In this document: one piece after another, positions 1-8,897 of the stretch
Layout of the letters: each line of letters begins with the position of its first letter
How positions within the stretch are numbered: the first letter of the stretch is position 1
NCBI GenBank assembly: GCA_938002655.1
Contig: CALLAC010000007.1
Location: 1-64,000 of the forward strand
DNA length: 64,000 bases
Origin: an uncultured Cytophagales bacterium
GTDB taxonomy: Bacteria; Bacteroidota; Bacteroidia; Cytophagales; Thermonemataceae
Direction: 5' to 3'
Program-made: the position numbers and the translations under genes
The notes under the pieces: model-generated
The model's input: the letters and a program-made list of their open reading frames with translations, nothing else
Databases searched by the model: none
What the model was told of the DNA's origin: nothing

Positions 1-1
1 A

Positions 2-814
2 TTACCCTGCTACCCCTTCACTCATTTTTCTTTCTTTACGAGGTTTGATAATAGCAGACATTACAACTGCTAAAAGCAGACAGCCCCCTAATGCTACCAA
101 TGAAAGACTTTCTTGTTTCGTATGCATTAACACAGGTATACAGGCGTACGCTGCGGGTACGAATACAGCGAAAGCTATTCCGATGTGATGAATAAGGGCA
201 TTATACTTTTTATGGTTCAGACCGAGTGTCTGAAAAGCACTCTTAAAGCCGTGAATCAGATGAAAGGAAAGCCCTATCATTGATACTACATACAAAACCA
301 CTATCCACAATTCTTTGAAGGCTAATTGAGTTGCTTCATATAGGTTATGTACATTTTTACCATCAAGAGAAATTTCGTTTAAGCCTCCAAATTTTGATTT
401 AGCCCAAAATGCTTGTAAGTGCACTACCAAGAAGATCAGGATAATTGTTCCTAAAAGCATCATATTTCGAGAAGCCCAAGAGCTACTTTTACTCATATTT
501 ACATAGGCATATTGTACAGGTCTTGCGGCTCGGTTGCGAATTGTAAGAATAATGCTTGTTACAATGTGTAAAGCTATGAAAAAAAAGTTTGCAATGGAAA
601 TAGTCTGAATAAGTGGATTGTGCCCCATAAAGTCAGCATATCGGTTGAACGAAACGCCACCATCATCTTTGAGCAGTTGTAGATTACCTAAAAGATGAAC
701 CACTAAGAATAAAATTAGAAATAGCCCTGTGAGAGCCATAATGAGCTTTCTGCCCAAAGAGCTTGTGAGCATATCTATAAGCCAGTTCGTTTTTTGTGTA
801 GTAGCAGTTGCCAT
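2..814 (-). CDS. sdhC: Succinate dehydrogenase cytochrome b subunit (b558 family)
   Basis: This is the membrane anchor of complex II (succinate:quinone oxidoreductase), which carries haem b and passes electrons from the flavoprotein and Fe-S subunits to quinone. The 270-residue protein has five to six hydrophobic segments (about 22-44, 69-92, 117-136, 166-190, 205-230 and 235-257). Candidate haem-ligand histidines lie inside or near them: H40, H83, H132, H185 and H188. Length and pattern match the Bacteroidota/Epsilonproteobacteria-type b558 anchor, not the short SdhC/SdhD pair. The gene is complete, because its TAA stop occupies bases 4-2. In relatives sdhA and sdhB follow directly; they would lie beyond the left edge. 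The start is preceded by a TAACTTTG promoter box. Confidence 0.95.
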   Translation of the reverse strand: MATATTQKTNWLIDMLTSSLGRKLIMALTGLFLILFLVVHLLGNLQLLKDDGGVSFNRYADFMGHNPLIQTISIANFFFIALHIVTSIILTIRNRAARPVQYAYVNMSKSSSWASRNMMLLGTIILIFLVVHLQAFWAKSKFGGLNEISLDGKNVHNLYEATQLAFKELWIVVLYVVSMIGLSFHLIHGFKSAFQTLGLNHKKYNALIHHIGIAFAVFVPAAYACIPVLMHTKQESLSLVALGGCLLLAVVMSAIIKPRKERKMSEGVAG

Positions 815-882
815 ACGATTTTGGTTTTTGTTTCAGTTTGATTACTATTTGTATAGAAAAAATGTTTATCCAAATGCAAGTT

Positions 883-914
883 CAAAGTTAAAGAATATCT
901 CTCAAGAAAACAAC
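883..914 (-). promoter_or_regulatory. Promoter of sdhC
   Basis: On the minus strand TAACTTTG (883-890) matches the Bacteroidota -7 box TAnnTTTG exactly. A weak -33 box, GTTG, lies 20 bases upstream (911-914). The predicted transcript start is about 60 bases before the sdhC ATG. Confidence 0.55.
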
Positions 915-986
915 AGAGTAGAGTTTTTTTTAATTTTAGTAAAATTTTTGCTAACTTGCCAGAAAATTAAGATTTTCGATTAGATA

Positions 987-2066
987 ATGAAATTTTTCTA
1001 TTGTCTTTGTCTTTCTTTTTTATTCACACAAATTTTTGCTCAAAGTAGCCGACAAATAGCCTCTGATACAGCAGGAATTTATTTTTCTAAAACAATTACA
1101 GAAAAAGATTTACAAAGACATCTTTTCAAATTGGCATCGGCAGAAATGGAAGGCAGAAAAACTGCTACCAAAGGGCAAAAAAAAGCCGCTCTGTACCTTG
1201 CCCAAGCAATGAAACGTATAGGTTTGAAGCCTGCTAATCCGAAAAATAAAAAAAATCCTTATTTACAACCTTTCAAAGTAATGATTTCAGGCTGGCATTA
1301 TAGCCTTTACAGAAGTACTGTCGAAAGTCGCCATGAGAAATTACCTATTGCTGAAACAGAAAACGTTGTAGGGTGGATTGAAGGTACAGATAAAAAAGAT
1401 GAGTTTATCATCATTTCGGGGCATTACGACCACGAAGGCGTGCAGGAAGGTAAAATTTATTTTGGTGCAGATGATAACGCCTCTGGTATCTCCACGATTC
1501 TAGAAATTGCCGAAGCCTTTATGCTTGCTCAAAGAGCAGGTTTTTCGCCTCGCCGAAGCATAGTATTTCTGCTCGTTTCGGCAGAAGAAGTAGGACTTTT
1601 GGGTTCAAAATATTACGCAGATTTTGAGCCTTTGTTCCCTTTGGAAAAAACAATCGTAAATTTGAATATAGATATGATTGGTAGAGTTGATGAAAACTAC
1701 AAGAAAAAAAATATAGAAAACTATGTGTATCTCATAGGCTCTGATAGAATTTCAACAGAATTGGATAGCTTGCAAAGAGCCGTAAACGATACATACACGA
1801 AAATCATATTAGACTATACCCACAACGACCCTCTACACCCTGAAATGCTTTACTATCGTTCCGACCACTACAATTTTGCCAAAAAGAACATTCCTATTAT
1901 TTTCTATTTTAGTGGCTTACACGCTGATTATCATCAGCCTACGGATACCCCCGAAAAAATCCGTTATGCGAAAATGTCAAAAATCGGGCAACTCATATTC
2001 CTGACAGCTTGGCAAATCGCCAATCGTGAGCAACGCTTACGTATAGATAAAGCCGAGAAAAAATAA
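987..2066 (+). CDS. Exported M28-family zinc aminopeptidase
   Basis: This is a predicted secreted metallopeptidase of family M28 that removes N-terminal residues from peptides using two zinc ions. The 359-residue protein begins with a signal peptide (about 1-19, ending IFAQ). The zinc-ligand motifs occur in family order: GHYDH (H146), GADDNASG (D162/D163), the catalytic glutamate pair SAEEVG (E200/E201), NIDMIGR (D229) and a late histidine in DYHQPTD. There is no large insertion and no protease-associated domain between the signal peptide and the catalytic fold. The cluster of lysines near the C-terminus is unremarkable. The next gene starts 24 bases downstream, so the two may be co-transcribed. 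The natural substrate is not shown by the sequence. Confidence 0.92.
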   Translation: MKFFYCLCLSFLFTQIFAQSSRQIASDTAGIYFSKTITEKDLQRHLFKLASAEMEGRKTATKGQKKAALYLAQAMKRIGLKPANPKNKKNPYLQPFKVMISGWHYSLYRSTVESRHEKLPIAETENVVGWIEGTDKKDEFIIISGHYDHEGVQEGKIYFGADDNASGISTILEIAEAFMLAQRAGFSPRRSIVFLLVSAEEVGLLGSKYYADFEPLFPLEKTIVNLNIDMIGRVDENYKKKNIENYVYLIGSDRISTELDSLQRAVNDTYTKIILDYTHNDPLHPEMLYYRSDHYNFAKKNIPIIFYFSGLHADYHQPTDTPEKIRYAKMSKIGQLIFLTAWQIANREQRLRIDKAEKK

Positions 2067-2090
2067 AATTCAAAACAATTTGCTTGTAAC

Positions 2091-3125
2091 GTGTTTTTTT
2101 CCATTGTTATACCTGTCTATAATCGTCCTGATGAATTAAGCGAGCTTTTGCAGTCGCTTACCGAGCAAACCTTTGACAAAGAAAAAATTTCTTGGGAAAT
2201 CATTGTTGTAGAAGATGGCTCCAAACAGAAGTCGGATAAAATAGTGGAAAGTTTCAAGGAAAAACTGCCTATTCGTTATTTTGATAGAGCCGAGAATGTA
2301 GGGCAGGGTTTTACGAGAAATTTTGGCTATCAGCAAGCACAAGGAGAATATTTTATTGTGTTTGATTCGGATTGCATAGTGCCACCAAATTACTTGCAAA
2401 AGGTGTATGAATTTTTACAAAAAAACTATTTAGATGCTTACGGAGGACCCGATACGGCTCACGAAAGTTTTACAGATACGCAAAAAGCTATCAGTTACGC
2501 AATGACTTCACTTTTTTCCACAGGGGGCATACGTGGCAATAAAAAATCGGCAGAAAAGTTTCGCCCACGTAGTTTTAATATGGGGATTTCAAGACAAGTT
2601 TTTGAAAAAACAGGAGGCTATATTATGACGCGTATGGGCGAAGATATTGAATTCAGTATTCGCATTGAAAAAAATGGTTTCCGAGTAGGGCTTATTCCCG
2701 ATGCTTTTGTGTATCACAAACGCAGAACATCTTTCAAGCAATTTTTCAAACAACTACATTTCTTTGGCAGGGGGCGTATCAATATCAGTCGCTTTCACCC
2801 CGAAGAAATCAAACTCGTACATTATTTTCCTGCATTTTTCGTGTTGTTTTTGTTATCAATTCCTTTGCAAATGCTTATCTTTCAGCCCTTAGCTTGGCTT
2901 TCGCTGATTGTATTAGCTTTTTATAAGCTACTTATATTTTTTGATGCTTTGCAGAAAACCCAAAGTTTCAAAATTGCTCTGATGAGTGTTTGGGCAGTTT
3001 TTATTCAACTGATTAGCTACGGAATAGGTTTTTTGCAGGAATTTGGGCGAAAATTGCGTGAAAAAAATGATTTTTTTTGCAAGAAAATCAAAAAAAGTAT
3101 AGTTTTGCCTTGCGAAAAAAATTAA
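2091..3125 (+). CDS. Family 2 glycosyltransferase with C-terminal membrane segments
   Basis: The GT-A fold begins at the first residues (FSIVIPVYNRPDE), so the GTG start at 2091 is required; no in-frame ATG lies upstream. Nucleotide-sugar binding residues are visible: VVEDGS (D42), the metal-binding DSD at 92-94 and the acceptor-side motif MGEDIEFS (E184/D185). Two or three hydrophobic helices follow (about 245-285 and 296-318), anchoring the enzyme at the inner face of the cytoplasmic membrane. This is the usual design of enzymes that add sugars to lipid carriers or cell-surface glycans. The sugar and acceptor cannot be told from sequence. The last 50 bases contain the promoter of the following lipoprotein gene. 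Confidence 0.9.
   Translation: MFFSIVIPVYNRPDELSELLQSLTEQTFDKEKISWEIIVVEDGSKQKSDKIVESFKEKLPIRYFDRAENVGQGFTRNFGYQQAQGEYFIVFDSDCIVPPNYLQKVYEFLQKNYLDAYGGPDTAHESFTDTQKAISYAMTSLFSTGGIRGNKKSAEKFRPRSFNMGISRQVFEKTGGYIMTRMGEDIEFSIRIEKNGFRVGLIPDAFVYHKRRTSFKQFFKQLHFFGRGRINISRFHPEEIKLVHYFPAFFVLFLLSIPLQMLIFQPLAWLSLIVLAFYKLLIFFDALQKTQSFKIALMSVWAVFIQLISYGIGFLQEFGRKLREKNDFFCKKIKKSIVLPCEKN
3076..3107 (+). promoter_or_regulatory. Promoter of the small lipoprotein gene, inside the glycosyltransferase 3' end
   Basis: TTTG (3076-3079), a 20-base spacer and TAGTTTTG (3100-3107) form a full Bacteroidota promoter. Transcription would start near 3114. This places the translation start of the next gene at the ATG at 3137 and rules out the upstream in-frame codon at 3077. 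Confidence 0.65.
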
Positions 3126-3136
3126 AATTTTGCTTT

Positions 3137-3463
3137 ATGAAATCTTTGGTACAAAAATTTACTCTTTTGGCTGTACTGACTTTGGGTGCTTGTAATTTAG
3201 ACCAATACAATAATTCTGATTTGAAAAAAGTGAGAGATGTACGTGAAGGTGATATTTATGTGTATGGAGTAAAAGGCGATTCGGCTCGCCAGCTACGTCA
3301 GCAGTATCCCGATGACCCCAATGCCGCCAAAAGAGCCAAAGCTATTCGTGAAAAGTTTTTCAGCGTATCCAATGGTGCTAATCTGCAAGACGGCACACCT
3401 GCCGATACAACCAAAACACCTGCTCAACAAGACGGCAATAAGCCCCAAGCAGAAAAAAAGTAA
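3137..3463 (+). CDS. Small lipoprotein of unknown function
   Basis: The 108-residue product starts with a type II signal peptide whose lipobox LGAC places the lipidated cysteine at residue 19, so the mature protein is a membrane-anchored lipoprotein of about 90 residues. After the anchor comes a charged segment (DLKKVRDVREGDIYVYG) and then a proline-, threonine- and glutamine-rich tail (about residues 80-108) that looks disordered. I recognise no domain. The reading frame stays open 20 codons further upstream, but the promoter ending at 3107 and the signal peptide both fix the start at 3137. No partner gene points to a role. Confidence 0.8.
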   Translation: MKSLVQKFTLLAVLTLGACNLDQYNNSDLKKVRDVREGDIYVYGVKGDSARQLRQQYPDDPNAAKRAKAIREKFFSVSNGANLQDGTPADTTKTPAQQDGNKPQAEKK

Positions 3464-3538
3464 GCAATTCCTTTAAAATACCAGCATGGCGGCAGTATCA
3501 TTTCAGGGCAGATGATGTTGTTGCTTGTTTGTTTCCCA

Positions 3539-5521
3539 TTATAAAATTTTGAGTTCTACTCTTCTGTTGAGGCGGCGGGCTTGCTCGGTATCTTCGGTAG
3601 AAAGGGGGCGTTCTGCACCATAGCCAATGCACTGAATTCGACTTTTGGAAATTCCTTTTTTGACAAGATACTCTCTGATAGCCAAAGTGCGTTCCAAAGA
3701 GAGTTTTTTCAGTGCTTTCTTGTTGCCATAAATTTCAGTATGACCTTCCAGTTGAATTCGCATTTTCGGATTTTTTTTCATTATTTTGGCAAGCTCATCT
3801 AATTCAGGATAAGATTCGGGCATAAGTACCGCTTCGGCTTGGGCAAAAAAAATTCTATTTAGGCGTAGAGTTGCGTCTTTTTCCATAGGTTTGAGTAAAA
3901 TATCTTTTTCTATTTCTGTATAGTTGCTAATGGCAGTAGCATCAATGCTAATTTCTTGTGGAAAAAATCCTTCCAATTCAGCACTAACTCTATATTTTTT
4001 ACCAATTTTCAGGCTTGTACGAAAGTTACCTTCGGGGTTTTCTATTGGTTTGGGGGTATCGTTCATTTCTTGGAGGCTGAGGCGGGCAGGAATGAGTTGT
4101 TGTGTTTTTTCGTTGAGTGTTCTACCTTTCAGTACGAGCAGTGGTTCTACCATTCGGATTCTGTAAATATCGCCGCGTGAACTATAATAGCCCCAGTTGC
4201 CTTGTTTGGCAAAATAAATGTCCATTCCTTCGGAGTTGATTTTATCTCCTAAATTTTCAGGTTCCGACCAATTCAGCCAAGTATCATCAAGGCGTTGGGT
4301 TACGAAAATATCGAAACTACCATAGCCCGAAAAGCCATTGGAGGAAAAGTATAACGTTTTACCATCAGTATCCAGATAGGGAGTGGCTTCGTCTGCCGCC
4401 GAGTTGATGATATTGCCTGCATGAATAGGCTTGCCAAAACTTTTGTTATCTTTCCGAAAAGCTACATATAAATCATTGCCGCCCAATGTATTAGAGGCTT
4501 CGGTAGAAATAATCAGCACTTTTCCATCGGGGCTTAAAGTATATTCGTTAAACTCACTTTTACTTTCAAAGCCTTCAATTTCTAAAATTTCTGGCTTTCC
4601 CCATTTGCCTTCGGGTGTTTTGTATGTAATAGAAAGCCCTTTTTCAAGTCTGCCATCGGGCAGATATTTGTTGTTCAGAAGCATATAACTTTCGTCGGGG
4701 GCAATGGTAAAAGCGGCGTTGTGCTGGCGGTTGTTGAGTGGCTCACCGATATTGATAGGATTAGAGGCATTGCCTTTGTCGTCGAGTTCAGCAAACCAGA
4801 TATCCTGTTTGTAGACGATTTTGCCGTTCAAAGTGTCTTTAATATTTTCAGGGTGATTGAGGCGTGTAAAATAAATACCTTTGCCACTGGGCAATACTAC
4901 GGGGTTGGCTTCTAAATATTGCGAATTGATACCACTCAGGGGTTCTGAATGGAATTGCACTTGGTGTTTTCCTAAATTGGGTCGGATTTCCACAGGAGTA
5001 TCACTATCCGAAATGCCTATGGCATCAATTTGATTTTCGCCATTCACCTTTCCTGTTTGTAGGGTTACTTTCAGAGAGGCTACCAGATAAGGTGTTTGAG
5101 GAATAGCCACACTGAATAATCTGCCTTTGCCTGCCGAAGTTACTTGCGGATTCTTGTAAATCAGATATTCTTTGCCATTGTCGTCGTAAGCAAAAATTTG
5201 TGAAATAGCTCCTGCATTAAAACTTTCTGCTACCAAAACCTGCTTGATGCTCATTGGGTTGGCAAAAGCAACGTGGATGAATTCTTCTTTTTTATTGTTG
5301 TTGGCTTCTTGTGGCGACCATGCACAGGGGCTATTTTGAAATGCAGGTAACACATTCGGCTTGCCAAGTGCCTGTTCGGCTTTGTACTGCTTTCCCGAAG
5401 TGGATTTTTTTTCAGAAGATACGGCAATAACTGTACTAGCCCATTGAATATTTTGTGAAAAAGCCACCAAACACCACCCAAAACCCACCAGCGAAAAAAT
5501 AAATTTCATAGTTGAAGCCAT
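3539..5521 (-). CDS. Exported OmpA-family protein with discoidin-like and PD40 propeller domains
   Basis: This 660-residue envelope protein has three parts. After a signal peptide (start at ATG 5521, or ATG 5509 giving MKFIFSLVGFGW) comes a region of about 25-170 with the discoidin-like pattern ASTVIAVSSE, ALGKPNVLPA, SPCAWSP and FNAGAISQIF. A beta-propeller of PD40/TolB-type repeats follows (about 190-460), with repeated SPDGK, TDGKTLYFSSNG and DIFV blades. The last 110 residues are an OmpA-like peptidoglycan-binding domain (QLEGHTEIYG, GYGAERPLS, NRRVEL). A short carboxypeptidase-regulatory-like stretch (about 460-540) may sit before the OmpA domain. The design suggests a periplasmic or outer-membrane protein tethered to peptidoglycan, as for gliding/T9SS-associated OmpA proteins, but it lacks the TPR repeats of PorE. 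Its exact role is unknown. Confidence 0.88.
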   Translation of the reverse strand: MASTMKFIFSLVGFGWCLVAFSQNIQWASTVIAVSSEKKSTSGKQYKAEQALGKPNVLPAFQNSPCAWSPQEANNNKKEEFIHVAFANPMSIKQVLVAESFNAGAISQIFAYDDNGKEYLIYKNPQVTSAGKGRLFSVAIPQTPYLVASLKVTLQTGKVNGENQIDAIGISDSDTPVEIRPNLGKHQVQFHSEPLSGINSQYLEANPVVLPSGKGIYFTRLNHPENIKDTLNGKIVYKQDIWFAELDDKGNASNPINIGEPLNNRQHNAAFTIAPDESYMLLNNKYLPDGRLEKGLSITYKTPEGKWGKPEILEIEGFESKSEFNEYTLSPDGKVLIISTEASNTLGGNDLYVAFRKDNKSFGKPIHAGNIINSAADEATPYLDTDGKTLYFSSNGFSGYGSFDIFVTQRLDDTWLNWSEPENLGDKINSEGMDIYFAKQGNWGYYSSRGDIYRIRMVEPLLVLKGRTLNEKTQQLIPARLSLQEMNDTPKPIENPEGNFRTSLKIGKKYRVSAELEGFFPQEISIDATAISNYTEIEKDILLKPMEKDATLRLNRIFFAQAEAVLMPESYPELDELAKIMKKNPKMRIQLEGHTEIYGNKKALKKLSLERTLAIREYLVKKGISKSRIQCIGYGAERPLSTEDTEQARRLNRRVELKIL

Positions 5522-5563
5522 TGTTTTTTAGTACTGAAATGTAGGAAATTTGTACGAAAGTTC

Positions 5564-5571
5564 TAACTTTG
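5564..5571 (+). promoter_or_regulatory. -7 promoter box upstream of the DinB/enoyl-CoA hydratase pair
   Basis: TAACTTTG matches the Bacteroidota -7 consensus exactly. No good TTTG lies at the expected distance upstream (the nearest is 11 bases away). Transcription would start near 5578, which allows either the TTG at 5594 or the ATG at 5633. Confidence 0.45.
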
Positions 5572-5632
5572 CCTCAAAAATAATTTTTTTTCATTGAAAA
5601 AAGTTTCTATTTCGCATCAAATTCGGTTTGTT

Positions 5633-6175
5633 ATGAACTTCACAGCACAATTGCCCGCCAGCGAATACCCACCTTATGCTGAATCCTATCTAAAACATTT
5701 AAAAAGTGATGATGTTCTTTTCATTTTACAAGAACGTTTAGAATTTTGTAAGCAATTTTACAGCCAGATTGGCGAAGAAAAAGCTAATTTTTCATATGCA
5801 CCCGATAAATGGGCTATCAAGGAAGTACTTTTACACCTTGTTGATTCCGAAAGAGTACTTTCGTACAGGGCTATGGCTTTTGCTCGTGGCGAATTGCAGG
5901 CTTTACCTGGCTTTGACCAAGACGCCTATGTCCGCAATTCGCAAGCCAAAAATCGCTCTCTAAAAAGTATTTTAGACGAGTTTGAAGCAGTTAGAAAAGC
6001 TACTATTTCACTTTTTGCCCATTTGCCTTCCCAAACGCTTGCCATAGTGGGCAATGCCAATAATTTTCCTACTTCGGTAAGGGCGCTGGCGGCAATGATT
6101 GCAGGACACGAAATTCACCATACTCATCAAATTCAAACCAAGTATTTGCAGGCTCTAAAAAAACAAAAGCCATGA
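5633..6175 (+). CDS. DinB-family (YfiT-like) protein
   Basis: The four-helix-bundle DinB/YfiT family includes metal-binding thiol transferases and many members of unknown function. From the ATG at 5633 the protein is 180 residues. The three-histidine metal site typical of the family is visible: H68 in LLHLVDSE and the histidines of the C-terminal AGHEIHHTHQIQTK (H159, H162/H163). A TTG 13 codons upstream is possible but gives an unusual N-terminus. Its stop overlaps the ATG of the enoyl-CoA hydratase gene by four bases (ATGA), so translation of the two is probably coupled. Substrate and thiol cofactor are unknown. Confidence 0.88.
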   Translation: MNFTAQLPASEYPPYAESYLKHLKSDDVLFILQERLEFCKQFYSQIGEEKANFSYAPDKWAIKEVLLHLVDSERVLSYRAMAFARGELQALPGFDQDAYVRNSQAKNRSLKSILDEFEAVRKATISLFAHLPSQTLAIVGNANNFPTSVRALAAMIAGHEIHHTHQIQTKYLQALKKQKP

Positions 6176-6954
6176 AAGTCTTTAACAATTTACTATGGGT
6201 ACTAGAAAATGGTATTCTTACACTTACCATTAACCGAGAAAGCAAGCTCAATGCTCTCAACACCGAAACCTTGAATGAGCTTAGGGAGGCTTTTCAAGCT
6301 ATTTATGATGACGAAGACATCAAAGGGGTAATTCTGACGGGGGCAGGCGAGAAAGCCTTTGTAGCAGGTGCCGATATAAACGAAATTGCCCAACTCACCG
6401 AAGTAAATAGCCGAAAATTTGCTGAAGCAGGGCAGGAAATTTTTTTGGCAATAGAAAATTGCCCCAAGCCTGTTATTGCGGCAGTGAATGGCTTTGCTTT
6501 GGGAGGAGGTTGCGAAATTGCTATGGCTTGCCATATTCGCCTAGCAAGCGAAAATGCTAAATTCGGCTTGCCCGAAGTAAAATTAGGTATCTTGCCCGGC
6601 TATGGAGGTACACAGCGTATGCCTCAAATTGTTGGTAAAGCCAAAGCTCTTGAAATGATGCTTACAGGGGAAATGATTTCGGCACAAGAAGCTCTTCATT
6701 GGCACTTGGTAAATTATGTTTTGCCCGATAAAAATGCTCTTTTGCAAAAATGTAAAGAATTACTTCAAAAAATGCTCAAAAATAGTCCTTCGGCAATAGA
6801 GCTTATTATCACTGCTACCAATGCAGGCACTTACAACGAGGTGGGCTACCAAGCAGAAGCCAATGCTTTCCAAAAAGCCACTCGTACCGAAGATTTTAAA
6901 GAAGGAACTACTGCCTTTTTAGAGAAAAGAGAAGCTAAATTTACAGGAAAATAG
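6172..6954 (+). CDS. Enoyl-CoA hydratase/isomerase (crotonase family)
   Basis: It catalyses addition of water across the double bond of enoyl-CoA, or a related crotonase reaction, as in fatty-acid beta-oxidation. The protein has the standard 260-residue length. The oxyanion-hole segment AGADI (about 65-69) and the second oxyanion glycine in NGFALGGGCE are present. Both catalytic glutamates of true hydratases are present: E115 in GGGCEIA and E135 in LPEVKLG, followed by the family pattern GILPGYGGTQR. It starts inside the stop codon of the DinB-family gene. Presence of both glutamates favours a hydratase over other crotonase activities. Chain-length preference is not shown. Confidence 0.93.
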   Translation: MKVFNNLLWVLENGILTLTINRESKLNALNTETLNELREAFQAIYDDEDIKGVILTGAGEKAFVAGADINEIAQLTEVNSRKFAEAGQEIFLAIENCPKPVIAAVNGFALGGGCEIAMACHIRLASENAKFGLPEVKLGILPGYGGTQRMPQIVGKAKALEMMLTGEMISAQEALHWHLVNYVLPDKNALLQKCKELLQKMLKNSPSAIELIITATNAGTYNEVGYQAEANAFQKATRTEDFKEGTTAFLEKREAKFTGK

Positions 6955-7062
6955 CCTAAATCATGAACTCAAATCTATGAAAAGCAGAGCATATCTGAAA
7001 CAAGAGGTGTTCTACAAGGTAAGTGTTTAAGGTTTTAGAATGCCTCAAATTGTTAAAAAAAT

Positions 7063-7584
7063 ATGATTTTATCGGGTAAAGAAATTCTGCAAAGGTTAGG
7101 AAAAGATATCCTCATTGAGCCTTTCAACCCTAAACAGCTCAATCCTAACAGCTATAACTTGCGTTTGCACAGCGAACTCTTGGTGTATGATGAGCCTGTT
7201 TTGGATATGAAAAAGCCGAACAGGTTTCATTCTATTACTATTCCCGAAGAGGGTTTGGTGCTGGAAACAGGCAAATTGTATTTGGGTAGAACCGTTGAAT
7301 ATACACGTACCGAAAATTGTGTGCCAATGCTCGAAGGACGTAGCTCGGTAGGGCGTTTAGGGCTTTTTATACACGTGACAGCCGGCTTTGGCGATGTAGG
7401 TTTTGCAGGCTACTGGACTTTGGAAATTTTTTGTGTACAGCCCATACGTATATATGCAGGCGTAGAAATTTGTCAAATTTATTATCATACTTTGGAGGGA
7501 GAATTTGAAAAATACAACAGCGGCAAATATCAAAACAACAAGAGCGTACAACCAAGCCTGCTCTACAAAGATTTTGAAATATAA
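7063..7584 (+). CDS. dcd: dCTP deaminase
   Basis: It deaminates dCTP to dUTP, the precursor of dTMP. The 173-residue protein shows the dUTPase-like trimer fold signature: EGRSSVGRLGLF (R93, S94, S95) for triphosphate binding, HVTAGFGDVGFAGYWTLE with the catalytic glutamate at E121, and the C-terminal SGKYQNNKSVQPS loop that closes over the nucleotide. The residues are those of deaminases, not of plain dUTPase. Whether it also hydrolyses dUTP, as some archaeal enzymes do, cannot be settled here. It stands alone between the hydratase gene and sucC, with a 108-base upstream gap that holds no clear promoter. Confidence 0.93.
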   Translation: MILSGKEILQRLGKDILIEPFNPKQLNPNSYNLRLHSELLVYDEPVLDMKKPNRFHSITIPEEGLVLETGKLYLGRTVEYTRTENCVPMLEGRSSVGRLGLFIHVTAGFGDVGFAGYWTLEIFCVQPIRIYAGVEICQIYYHTLEGEFEKYNSGKYQNNKSVQPSLLYKDFEI

Positions 7585-7617
7585 TTTGATTTTTTGTAAA
7601 AAAATCTTGTAACTTCG
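7585..7617 (+). promoter_or_regulatory. Promoter of sucC
   Basis: TTTG (7585-7588), 21 bases, then TAACTTCG (7610-7617), a near-consensus -7 box with one mismatch. The -33 box overlaps the dcd stop region, so sucC appears to be transcribed on its own. Confidence 0.5.
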
Positions 7618-7657
7618 TGCTGAATCGTTTTTTCTAAAACCGAAAAGTCCCTTTTTT

Positions 7658-8848
7658 ATGAACATTCACGAATATCAAGCCAAAGAATTACTGAAACGCT
7701 ATGGGGTGCGTATTCAAGAAGGTTTTGTGGCAGATACACCTTCCAAAGCCGTAGAAGTGGCTCGCCAACTCAATGCCCAAACAGGTACCAATTGGTTTGT
7801 AATAAAAGCACAAATTCACGCAGGTGGCAGAGGCAAAGGCGGTGGTGTGAAACTGGCTAAAAACTATGATGAAGTACGCGAAATTTCCGAAAAAATCTTG
7901 GGAATGCAACTCGTAACTCCTCAGACAGGTCCCGAAGGAAAAAAAGTGCACAGAGTGCTTATTGCCCAAGATGTATATTATCCTGGCGAAAGTCAGCCCA
8001 AAGAGTATTATATGAGTATTCTTTTGGATAGAGCCACAGCTCGCAATGTGATTATCGCCAGTACCGAAGGTGGCATGGATATTGAAGAAGTCGCCGAAAA
8101 GCATCCCGAAAAAATTATCAAAGAACACATTGATACCCGTGTAGGCTTGCGTGATTTTCAGGCTCGTAAAATCGCTTTTGCTTTGGGGCTCGAAGGAAAT
8201 GCTCATAAAGAAATGGTTGCTTTTATCAAATCGCTTTACAAAGCTTATTTAGAAAGTGATGCTTCTTTGTTTGAGGTAAATCCTGTACTTAAAACTTCTG
8301 ACAATAAAATTTTAGCCGTAGATTGCAAAGTAAATCTGGACGATAACTCCCTTTTCCGCCACCCTGACCTTGCCGAAATGCGTGACATTCTTGAAGAAGA
8401 TCCTCTGGAAGTAGAAGCAGGCGAAAACGACCTCAACTACGTAAAACTTGATGGTAACGTAGGTTGTATGGTGAATGGAGCAGGGCTTGCGATGGCAACG
8501 ATGGATATTATCAAACTTTCGGGAGGTGAGCCTGCCAACTTTCTTGATGTAGGTGGTGGAGCCAATGCCAAAACCGTAGAGGCAGGCTTTCGTATCATTC
8601 TCAAAGACCCCAACGTGAAAGCCATTCTTATCAATATTTTTGGTGGTATTGTACGATGCGACAGAGTGGCAAACGGCGTGGTAGAAGCCTATAAGAAAAT
8701 TGGTAACATCAATGTGCCTATCATTGTACGTTTGCAAGGTACAAATGCCCAAGAAGGTGCAAAAATTATTGATGAATCAGGTTTGAAGGTATATTCGGCA
8801 ATTACACTGCAAGAAGCCGCCCAAAAAGTACAACAAGTTTTGGCATAA
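7658..8848 (+). CDS. sucC: Succinyl-CoA synthetase (ADP/GDP-forming) beta subunit
   Basis: The beta subunit of succinate-CoA ligase binds nucleotide and, with SucD, makes ATP or GTP from succinyl-CoA in the TCA cycle. The 396-residue protein starts with the invariant [12 protein letters not shown]. The ATP-grasp domain contains [17 protein letters not shown] and the metal/nucleotide region SLFEVNPVL. The C-terminal flavodoxin-like domain contains [29 protein letters not shown] and [11 protein letters not shown]. All are intact. The usual neighbour sucD is absent; a bidirectional terminator follows directly, so the alpha subunit must be encoded elsewhere. Confidence 0.97.
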   Translation: MNIHEYQAKELLKRYGVRIQEGFVADTPSKAVEVARQLNAQTGTNWFVIKAQIHAGGRGKGGGVKLAKNYDEVREISEKILGMQLVTPQTGPEGKKVHRVLIAQDVYYPGESQPKEYYMSILLDRATARNVIIASTEGGMDIEEVAEKHPEKIIKEHIDTRVGLRDFQARKIAFALGLEGNAHKEMVAFIKSLYKAYLESDASLFEVNPVLKTSDNKILAVDCKVNLDDNSLFRHPDLAEMRDILEEDPLEVEAGENDLNYVKLDGNVGCMVNGAGLAMATMDIIKLSGGEPANFLDVGGGANAKTVEAGFRIILKDPNVKAILINIFGGIVRCDRVANGVVEAYKKIGNINVPIIVRLQGTNAQEGAKIIDESGLKVYSAITLQEAAQKVQQVLA

Positions 8849-8863
8849 AAAAATTAAAAGAGC

Positions 8864-8890
8864 AAAACCTTCAATAAAATGAAGGTTTTT
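8864..8890. terminator. Bidirectional terminator between sucC and the PD40 gene
   Basis: AAAACCTTCA (8864-8873), a 6-base loop and TGAAGGTTTT (8880-8889) form a perfect 10-bp stem with A-runs on the left and T-runs on the right. It can end transcription from both convergent genes. Confidence 0.8.
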
Positions 8891-8897
8891 CTCTTTT

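Noticed and set aside
729-983. Open frame antisense to the sdhC start and promoter
   Set aside because: It covers the opposite strand of sdhC and its promoter, and the translation resembles no protein.
7037-7055. ATGCCTCAAATTGTT before dcd is identical to part of the enoyl-CoA hydratase gene (6619-6633)
   Set aside because: Fifteen bases of AT-rich sequence without a longer alignment can match by chance; no repeat boundary is seen.
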